This document shows, piece after piece, positions 57,001 through 64,000 of a stretch of 64,000 nucleotides of DNA. Made by a program: the position numbers and the translations under genes. The DNA is taken from the NCBI GenBank assembly GCA_938084685.1, contig CALKGE010000001.1, positions 62,001-126,000 on the forward strand, in the 5' to 3' direction. Position 1 is the first letter of the stretch, and each line of letters opens with the position of its first letter. The notes under the pieces are model-generated. The model was given only the letters and a program-made list of their open reading frames with translations, ran no database searches and had not been told where the DNA came from. The DNA comes from an uncultured Pirellulaceae bacterium. GTDB lineage: Bacteria; Planctomycetota; Planctomycetia; Pirellulales; Pirellulaceae.

Positions 57001-59877
57001 TTACCTGGTGCCCTTGAGTGTGCTCAGAAAGCTGACCACGTCCGCTAATTCCTGGACTGTCAGATTCTTGATTAAATCCTGAGGCATAATGGAAACAGTA
57101 TCTGCCTGTTTTATATCGATTTCTGCTGGCAGGACACTGTGTTGCTCACCGTGCGAGTCCACATAAAACTGCCTCCCGTCACGATCTTCGCCAACTTGCA
57201 TTCCGGTGATCAATCGCCCATCGTCAAGTATCAGTTTCCAGGCCTGAAATCGAGGAGCTATGTTGCGACTGGGTTGGACAATTGACTCAAGGATTTTGTC
57301 ATAAGCAAGTGTATCACCGATTCGACTTAAATCCGGTCCAACCTCGTTTCCTCGACCATCTACCTGATGACACTGGAAACAGCCTCCAGACTGACCATTG
57401 TAAAAGACACGTTCTCCACGAGTGGGATCCCCCTGAGGCAACACGGAAACCCAGTCCGCAACAGAACGTTTCTTCCATGATTCCGGGACAACCGGCGACG
57501 AGGTAAGTTTTTCAAGCAAACTTTTTTCTTGTTCGGTACGAACGTTTTCCTGCAAGGCGAGCAACTCCTGAGGTTTGGGAAGATAACCACGCAATGAACG
57601 CAATGCCTCTTCCGCTACCGCGCCATCTTCACTTCCGGAAAATTCCAATAGCGCATCCGTATTCTCTTTAGAATCTGGCTGCATCGCGGCGACTGCCATT
57701 GTCCGAGTCTCACTGGTTAACGACTGATTAGCCGCAATGGTTCGAATCACATTCTGAGCTTTAACATCAGGGTGCACCTGGAGTTTGGCAATCACTTCAC
57801 GGACAACCTGACTGTCATTTCCTGAAAGAAGTTGGGACAGTGCTGCCACACTTCCCAACGCATGAGTCGGTGAGATATTACGAATCGCATAACGTCGCAG
57901 ATCTTCCGAGGCATGTTCATCTTCCAGAATACGTTGTGCAAACCAATCATTTCCCGTCTTGTCCACGTTAACTGGTGAATTACCTTCAAGCAGATCCAAC
58001 GTCGCCAAAGCTGTCTGAATAAGTTTCTCACTGGTAGCAATCGAGAAAAGATTTTCGTTGAGCATCTGCTTCCATTCCGTCAGGGACTGATCACCAATCC
58101 ACTTGAGTGCAAGAAACCGAAGTCGCTGATCAGGGTGTCGTAACAACTGGTCCAGGGAACGTTGCAGCGATGCCGGAGCAGATTGCTGTTGTAATAGAAC
58201 GATTGCCAACTGCACATCAACTGATGCATGCGCATCAAACGGTTTGGACAAATCGAAGGTTGCTCCCGGATTCCTCATGCTTTGACGAGCGGCCTGGCGC
58301 AGGAATGAATCCTCGCTGGCCAACGCAGTTTCCAGTAATGAATACAGCTCGCCACTACCGCTGGCCCGCGTCTTCCGCCAGGCTGCCGCTTTCACCATGG
58401 CGTCGCTGTCGCCGGATAATACCGTTAACAACTGACTATCGGACAATCGCAACCTTGTGACAGCTACCTCCCGTACTCGCTGATTCTCATCCTGAATCAG
58501 CTGATCTGCAAGTTCAGGCGAAACCAGCCCCACCTGATCCAGCGCCAAAATGGCTTCGACACGGATCCGAGCCTCTTTGGAACTGCGGGCAACATCTTCC
58601 AAATACTGTAAATCATCTTTTCCACTCCGGGCAAGCTGCTGCGCGGCACGACGTCGTACAGGAAGATCCTGATGCAACAAGCGATCCCGCAGCGATTCCA
58701 CCTGCGAAGGTAATGGCGTCGTCACTTTCCGGGAGCGGATTCTCCAAACGCGCCCAAACCCGTGAATGTTGTAACTCTTATCAACCCAATCGGTCATGTA
58801 TAAGCTTCCATCGGGAGCCGTTGTCAGGCTGATGGGGCGAAACCGATCATCACCCTGAATAACTGTTGTCATCTCTGTCCGAAAGGAGGCTCCCTGCGGA
58901 ATTAAACGATGAAATTCCAATCGATTGTGAATCCAGGCAGCCGTGACAAAAACGCCCCCGAGATAGTCCGCAGGTAAATGAGTCGACTCGTAAGCCAGGA
59001 CTCCTGACGGACCGTCTCCCACGCCCGAGGCCATCGGCAACATACCTGGATTTTCACCATTCCAGGCTGTATAGGGATGAAGCCCCTTTCTTCCATATTT
59101 GAATCGATAGCCATAATCCCCATGAGCAACAACATGATTCAATCGGCATGGAGGACGTGAATCGGCGTCATTATCGACCATGAACATGCGACCAAAAGCA
59201 TCGATGGTCGTTCTGTAAGGATTCCAAAAACCTGTCGCGTAACGTTCCAAACGTGAACCGTCGGCTCGCATGCGGAAAATGCTGCCTCCTTCACCGCCAC
59301 CGCTGACCACCGAGCCATCCGATCCCACCATCGAATAGTCTTCCCCCAGGTTTTCCCCTAATCCAAAAAAAACGTCACCATCTTCATTGAAGGAAAAGCC
59401 GGAAATCCCGTTATGGGGATAGTTCCCTTTCGTGATGAGATGAACTACCGTTCGGTTCTCCTCGGCCACGCCGTCATGATCACTATCTCGCAAAATCATC
59501 ACACTTCGACGAGTCGCCAGATAGATGTCACCATTGGGGTGCGCCGCCAGATTCATCGTCTGTGTCGTCCCTTCGAAGAAAACAGTCTTCTTATCTGCGC
59601 GACCGTCTCCATCCGTGTCCTGGAACCAGAGCACGCGATCATGCTTCGGGCCTGCATAGTTCTCAGGAGGAAAATGTGTATGACATTCAACCACCAACAC
59701 CTTGCCATCGTGTGTAACAGCGATGCCAGTCGGAGTGGTCAGATCGGGATGAGAAACGAATTCTTCCAAAATCAACCGATCATCAAGTACACTCGGAGGC
59801 TTCGAGCCGTCAGCTAACTGCCCGAATGTGATATTGGTGAAAAGCAGGCTCATAACAGCCAGTAAGTAACTGCGCAT
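57001..59877 (-). CDS. PVC-type membrane-bound dehydrogenase with HEAT-like repeats and C-terminal heme c (CxxCH)
   Basis: TPTGIAVTHDGKVLVVECHTHFPPENYAGPKHDRVLWFQDTDGDGRADK...FGLGENLGEDY; C-terminus CFQCHQVDGRGNEVGPDLSRIG. Confidence 0.94.
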   Translation of the reverse strand: MRSYLLAVMSLLFTNITFGQLADGSKPPSVLDDRLILEEFVSHPDLTTPTGIAVTHDGKVLVVECHTHFPPENYAGPKHDRVLWFQDTDGDGRADKKTVFFEGTTQTMNLAAHPNGDIYLATRRSVMILRDSDHDGVAEENRTVVHLITKGNYPHNGISGFSFNEDGDVFFGLGENLGEDYSMVGSDGSVVSGGGEGGSIFRMRADGSRLERYATGFWNPYRTTIDAFGRMFMVDNDADSRPPCRLNHVVAHGDYGYRFKYGRKGLHPYTAWNGENPGMLPMASGVGDGPSGVLAYESTHLPADYLGGVFVTAAWIHNRLEFHRLIPQGASFRTEMTTVIQGDDRFRPISLTTAPDGSLYMTDWVDKSYNIHGFGRVWRIRSRKVTTPLPSQVESLRDRLLHQDLPVRRRAAQQLARSGKDDLQYLEDVARSSKEARIRVEAILALDQVGLVSPELADQLIQDENQRVREVAVTRLRLSDSQLLTVLSGDSDAMVKAAAWRKTRASGSGELYSLLETALASEDSFLRQAARQSMRNPGATFDLSKPFDAHASVDVQLAIVLLQQQSAPASLQRSLDQLLRHPDQRLRFLALKWIGDQSLTEWKQMLNENLFSIATSEKLIQTALATLDLLEGNSPVNVDKTGNDWFAQRILEDEHASEDLRRYAIRNISPTHALGSVAALSQLLSGNDSQVVREVIAKLQVHPDVKAQNVIRTIAANQSLTSETRTMAVAAMQPDSKENTDALLEFSGSEDGAVAEEALRSLRGYLPKPQELLALQENVRTEQEKSLLEKLTSSPVVPESWKKRSVADWVSVLPQGDPTRGERVFYNGQSGGCFQCHQVDGRGNEVGPDLSRIGDTLAYDKILESIVQPSRNIAPRFQAWKLILDDGRLITGMQVGEDRDGRQFYVDSHGEQHSVLPAEIDIKQADTVSIMPQDLIKNLTVQELADVVSFLSTLKGTR

Positions 59878-59938
59878 TTCTATTCTCCTGTCGCTCTAAG
59901 TCTCAATTTTAACCCATCAACCCCCGGTTCGATGGTAC

Positions 59939-60385
59939 TTAACGTTCTGAAGAGAAAGAACGTTTCAAAGCAGATGGAATTCTCGCCGGCAGCGGTTTTT
60001 CTTCTGCCGGGAGCAAACCCGCAGCCCGCTTTGCCTGAAGGATCTGTTGGCCTTTGAGGAAGGTGGCGCGATCCAGCGATTCAAAATCATGAATTCGCAC
60101 GCCGAGATAGATTTGAGTTTCACCTTTCTGAGAACTCAGGGCGCGATGTGTTAGCAGTGGAGCAACTCCAACGATTGGCAGATACGACAACCCCGGAATC
60201 CCTCGATAAATCGCGCCTTCTGCTCCATAACGGACATTGCCGAGCAGTACGAAACCACCATCCGGCACATTGACTGTTGTTCCGACCGAGGTGATTTGAC
60301 CCGATGGCAGTATTACCACCTGAGCATCGACCTGCGCAGCTGCAGCGATCAGCAGAATGAAAGTAAGCAGGCTCTTACCATACAT
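59939..60385 (-). CDS. Small secreted hypothetical protein
   Basis: MYGKSLLTFILLIAAAAQVDAQ signal peptide; in line after the WD40 gene. Confidence 0.65.
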   Translation of the reverse strand: MYGKSLLTFILLIAAAAQVDAQVVILPSGQITSVGTTVNVPDGGFVLLGNVRYGAEGAIYRGIPGLSYLPIVGVAPLLTHRALSSQKGETQIYLGVRIHDFESLDRATFLKGQQILQAKRAAGLLPAEEKPLPARIPSALKRSFSSER

Positions 60386-60395
60386 CTTACTTCTC

Positions 60396-61418
60396 TTATT
60401 TAGCCTCGGCGGGCTTCGCTTCGAGCCGGCAGATTTGCGCAGAACCATTGGAGCTGGCAAGCGCAACCTGAATACCATCCGGATGCATCGCTAGTTCACG
60501 CGCGACATCACCGAATTTCACTCGATGGAAATCCTTGTCTTCCGAGGGGTTAATAAAGACCAGATGAGCTCCCGCTGAACCACCTACACCGATCACGAGA
60601 TAGCCATCTTCATGTTGATACATTTGCCAGGCAATTGCCTGCAAACCGTCGATCGACCAGGTTTTTCCAGCTTCCTTCGTTTCCACATCCATGGAAATTA
60701 CTAATGGAGTCTGAACCGCTCCCAACGGATTAGTCCCTTTGTGCAAACCGCAAGCATAGAGTGTTTTATTGTCGAGACTCAACGCCATGCCACGAACTCC
60801 GCCGTAACTGACCTGCTGACCACCATTGTATGTATGTAGAGCCGCGCCGTCGTAATTGGCAATCTCTTTTGACTCAGCAACATTCCATCGTTTGATCTGG
60901 CCGGTCAAGTCACCGCTAAACAGAGTTCCATCGGTCGGATGCCAGAGCAGACTATACACATCACGCTCATGACCGACCAACTCGGCAACTAATTTACCGG
61001 TCTCCATTTCCCAAAGTTTTACAATCCGATCGTTACCTGCCGAAGCAAGTAATTTTCCGTCCGGACTGAGTGAAATGGCTCGAATCCAGCCTTTATGCGC
61101 CACGATTTCGCGAATCGGCTTGGGTTCTTCCCGATCATCCTCCACGTTCCAGAAAAACAACCGGTCGTCGTAGCCACTGCTGACAACGGTCTTACCGTCC
61201 TTGGAAAACTCAAGGCCACGTACCCATGAGTTATGGGCTTTGTAGACCTTCATGGAGTCGTCCGCCAGCGTCCAGCGGATGACTGAGAAGTCCTGCGAAG
61301 TACCAAACAGATAGCGGCCGGTCGGGTCGAAACGACACGAAATCAATGGCTTCGCGTATTTCAACGTCTTCGAAAGGTGAGTCGCTTTGGGGTCCGTCTT
61401 GCCGTCTGGAAAAGTCAT
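60396..61418 (-). CDS. WD40 repeat protein
   Basis: Repeated units such as VRGLEFSKDGKTVVSSGYDDRLFFWNVEDD and IRAISLSPDGKLLASAGNDRIVKLWEMETGKLVAELVGHERDVYSLLWHPT. Confidence 0.92.
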   Translation of the reverse strand: MTFPDGKTDPKATHLSKTLKYAKPLISCRFDPTGRYLFGTSQDFSVIRWTLADDSMKVYKAHNSWVRGLEFSKDGKTVVSSGYDDRLFFWNVEDDREEPKPIREIVAHKGWIRAISLSPDGKLLASAGNDRIVKLWEMETGKLVAELVGHERDVYSLLWHPTDGTLFSGDLTGQIKRWNVAESKEIANYDGAALHTYNGGQQVSYGGVRGMALSLDNKTLYACGLHKGTNPLGAVQTPLVISMDVETKEAGKTWSIDGLQAIAWQMYQHEDGYLVIGVGGSAGAHLVFINPSEDKDFHRVKFGDVARELAMHPDGIQVALASSNGSAQICRLEAKPAEAK

Positions 61419-62710
61419 TAGGTTAATAACTCCTCAATAGGAGCATGAGAAGGATCGGCAATTGGTATGTCCTGGCCACCGATACTAAAGTGCCCCAGCG
61501 AATCGATACCGACTGCCTGCAGGTAGGTATGGAAGAGGTGCCCATGATCCACTTCACGGTCTACCACCTTAACCCCATCTGCACCGGTTGCACCAACGAC
61601 GGCACCCCGCTGGATGCCGGCGCCACCCAGACAAATAGACCAGGAGGAACCCCAGTGGTCACGTCCGTACCGCTGGTTAATTCGAGGTGTCCGACCAAAC
61701 TCACTGAGAACAACAATCAGCGTGCTGTCCAACATACCTCGGTCAGCAATATCCTGAACAAACGTCCCAAACGCCCTGTCAAACTCTCCCAACTGCTCAA
61801 AGTGGAAATTGAAGTTCTCGTTGTGCGTGTCATAGTTGGAGTGCGTCACCTGAACCATGGTAACACCGTTTTCCAGCAACCGACGAGCCAACAAAGTATG
61901 CTGACCCAACTGGTGGTCACCGTACCGTTCGTGATCCTTCTGAGGTTCTTTGGTGATATCGAATACGTCTCGCTGCGCCATGAGCTGCTGAGCCTGTTCG
62001 TAACTCTGCGTGTAGGCATCCGTCTGAGCCGAACGACGACGAAGGGAAAAGTCGTTGTTGGCCAACTTACGGAAATCATTACGCAACATATCCCGCTTTT
62101 CGTCGATGGATGACGGACGCGCTGAATTGGCTGGTGGCTTGCCGCTGGCGATACGGATGCTGGCAAATGCGGGACCCAAATAGGCCGAATCATTACTCCG
62201 ACCACCCGTGCTGCTGGAAACCTGGATATATCCAGGAAGCGAATTCTTGTCTGCACCCAGCCCCTTGGCCATCACGGCACCAATCTGAGGGAATTCCTGA
62301 GCCGGAGTCTGACGACGTCCAGTAAACATCATGTAACGACCCTTACCATGGTCATTCTCTCTGGTGTTAACACTTCGTACCAACGCCAGGTGGTGCATCT
62401 GCCGGGCTGTGATTGGCAATAGTTCGGAGATATGAATGCCGGGCACCGAAGTCGGTATCGCTCGGAACGGACCACCTGTGTCCTGTCCAGGCTTTGGATC
62501 CCAGCTCTCCAATTGGCTCAATCCGCCAGCCATATTGAATACCACGACCCGTTTTTGCTGACTGGTTAATTCGCTCGCAATGGCTGGATTGGCAAACACA
62601 CCTAACCCACCCACTACCGACGAGGCACCAGCTGCACCAAGCATTCCTCCCAGAAATCCCCGACGCGCGATACCGTGCTCAGCTGACTTGCATGAATAGT
62701 GACACTTCAT
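61418..62710 (-). CDS. DUF1501 domain-containing protein (second copy)
   Basis: ARRGFLGGMLGAAGASSVVGG leader; KRVVVFNMAGGLSQLESWDPKPGQDTGGPFRAIPTSVPGIHISELLP...VLSEFGRTPRINQRYGRDHWGSSWSICLGGAGIQRG. Confidence 0.94.
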   Translation of the reverse strand: MKCHYSCKSAEHGIARRGFLGGMLGAAGASSVVGGLGVFANPAIASELTSQQKRVVVFNMAGGLSQLESWDPKPGQDTGGPFRAIPTSVPGIHISELLPITARQMHHLALVRSVNTRENDHGKGRYMMFTGRRQTPAQEFPQIGAVMAKGLGADKNSLPGYIQVSSSTGGRSNDSAYLGPAFASIRIASGKPPANSARPSSIDEKRDMLRNDFRKLANNDFSLRRRSAQTDAYTQSYEQAQQLMAQRDVFDITKEPQKDHERYGDHQLGQHTLLARRLLENGVTMVQVTHSNYDTHNENFNFHFEQLGEFDRAFGTFVQDIADRGMLDSTLIVVLSEFGRTPRINQRYGRDHWGSSWSICLGGAGIQRGAVVGATGADGVKVVDREVDHGHLFHTYLQAVGIDSLGHFSIGGQDIPIADPSHAPIEELLT

Positions 62711-62740
62711 TTCCTTGTTTTCCCTTCAACAAAAAGAGTT

Positions 62741-64000
62741 CTAGTGGTTAAACCGGAACTCGGCGGATGCCAGCAATGCCCAAACCATATCCTGTAATGC
62801 CTGCTGTTTCTGATCGTCCACACCGTCCAGGAATTCCTGGACACGCTGTGTCTCGGCAGAACTTGGCTTACGGGAAAGCACGCTGATATATAAATCCTCT
62901 GCTATTTGAGCAGAGTCTTCAAGCTTTACTAAACGACCGACCAGGTAACTATTGGATCCCAACCATCCTATTAACCGTGAACCGTTGGTGATATAAAGTG
63001 CCTGGTCGATGGTCGAGAAGAAATCTGTTTGCACCTGACCAGCTCCAGCGCCGTACAGGCTGATAAAATCTCTGCGTATTCCAGCGATCTTCTTCTCTAC
63101 CCCTTCACTGATTTCTCGCTCTCGCTGAATCATCCGGGCTCTATCCTGTTTATCGGCATCGGAAAGTGGAGCCGCTTTATCTAATTCTGCGATCGTGGAA
63201 CGTCGATAAGTTTCCGTCACTCCCATTGATTCCATCATCGCATTGGCCAGCTGCTCCGGAGACAACGCTCGCAGATCACTCACCACAAACTGATTCACCA
63301 ATTGACGTGACAACTTTTCTGTCGATTCATCATATTGCTCACCCAAATCAGATGCCGTTTTGGAAACCGTAGCCAATGACTGCTGAAGCTTCCCGTGACC
63401 TGCTTCAGCAGCGGCCAGTTTATTTACCATGACCTTCATCTTTTCCGTCGCCGTCGTCACAACCTTCGTCCTGGCATCAACATCCTGCGAAGCCTTTTGA
63501 ACTGCTGTATCGAGACTTGCCAGTTCTGCCTGCAAACGAGCCTGACTGGCAGCAAGTTCTTTTTGAGTTGCCAACACCTGCTGGTCATCCTCGATGGCAG
63601 CCGTGGCCTTTGCAGCTGATTCGATCACGCCAGCCAATAACTCAAGCGCCTCGGACTTGCTATTGCGAGCAGCAGTCGCTTTCGTCCTTTCCGCCTCAGC
63701 AGATTGCTGAGCAGTCACGGCAGCTGTCATTTCGGACTGAGCTTGAGCGACCTCTGATTTCAGCGATGTCAACGCCGCCTTCGATGCCGCAACTTCCGCT
63801 GTTACCTCTTCTACTTTCTGACGGGCACTCAGCGTTTCCTGTTTCAATTGAGCGTTCGACAGGATCTTGCCGAACTCGTACTCCTGAGTTTCATATGCAG
63901 TCACCAAAGTCTGCAACCGCTCGAACTCATTTCGTAATGTCTGCTCCTGCACTTCGATTACGTGCAACTCTTTTTTGGCAGGCTCCCAGGCGGCGTAGGC
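62741..64000 (-). CDS. DUF1549/DUF1553-related protein with long coiled-coil segment; N-terminus off the window end
   Basis: Frame stays open to base 64000 (AYAAWEPAKKELHVIEVQ...); heptad-rich Ala/Gln/Lys segment; C-terminus AEDLYISVLSRKPSSAETQRVQEFLDGVDDQKQQALQDMVWALLASAEFRFNH matches DUF1553 C-termini. Confidence 0.75.
   Translation of the reverse strand, partial: AYAAWEPAKKELHVIEVQEQTLRNEFERLQTLVTAYETQEYEFGKILSNAQLKQETLSARQKVEEVTAEVAASKAALTSLKSEVAQAQSEMTAAVTAQQSAEAERTKATAARNSKSEALELLAGVIESAAKATAAIEDDQQVLATQKELAASQARLQAELASLDTAVQKASQDVDARTKVVTTATEKMKVMVNKLAAAEAGHGKLQQSLATVSKTASDLGEQYDESTEKLSRQLVNQFVVSDLRALSPEQLANAMMESMGVTETYRRSTIAELDKAAPLSDADKQDRARMIQREREISEGVEKKIAGIRRDFISLYGAGAGQVQTDFFSTIDQALYITNGSRLIGWLGSNSYLVGRLVKLEDSAQIAEDLYISVLSRKPSSAETQRVQEFLDGVDDQKQQALQDMVWALLASAEFRFNH

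Noticed and set aside
61445-62113. 222-aa plus-strand ORF
   Set aside because: Antisense to the second DUF1501 gene; no start signal or motif.
1-64000. CRISPR array, prophage, transposon or defence island
   Set aside because: No regularly spaced repeats, integrase/transposase ORFs, or recognised defence proteins found on reading the ORF track.

Overview
The window is a gene-dense chromosomal segment from a planctomycete. The lineage call rests on two DUF1501 proteins, DUF1549/DUF1553 'PSD1'-type genes, a PVC-type membrane-bound dehydrogenase, LL-diaminopimelate aminotransferase and an FHA/STK/ECF-sigma cluster. I see no CRISPR array, rRNA, prophage or transposase. Recognisable genes include a 5'-truncated-at-window pntA, rplM-rpsI, tRNA-Leu(GAG), a GAF/SpoIIE phosphatase, UbiD, leucyl aminopeptidase, a CPA antiporter, a double-TlpA lipoprotein, ribBA, korAB, an SDR, an RDD/SpoIIM/DUF4129/DUF4350/MoxR/DUF58 operon, dapL, lptB, two tandem unusual signal peptidase I paralogues, lepA, ROK, EamA, a PncC(CinA-C)-nucleotidylyltransferase fusion, a FHA-kinase-ECF sigma cluster, an ABC-2 export operon, folC and two DUF1501 modules. 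The most interesting items are: (1) tandem signal peptidase I paralogues with a zinc-knuckle insertion after the catalytic Ser and a large LamG-like insertion before box E; (2) a PncC-NMNAT-like fusion next to a DMT transporter, a possible compact NMN-salvage module; (3) an inverted-repeat operator candidate plus two strong hairpins in the korAB leader; (4) a FHA/DYG-kinase/sigma/Cys-rich regulator cluster. All family assignments come from reading motifs by eye; no database search was run.
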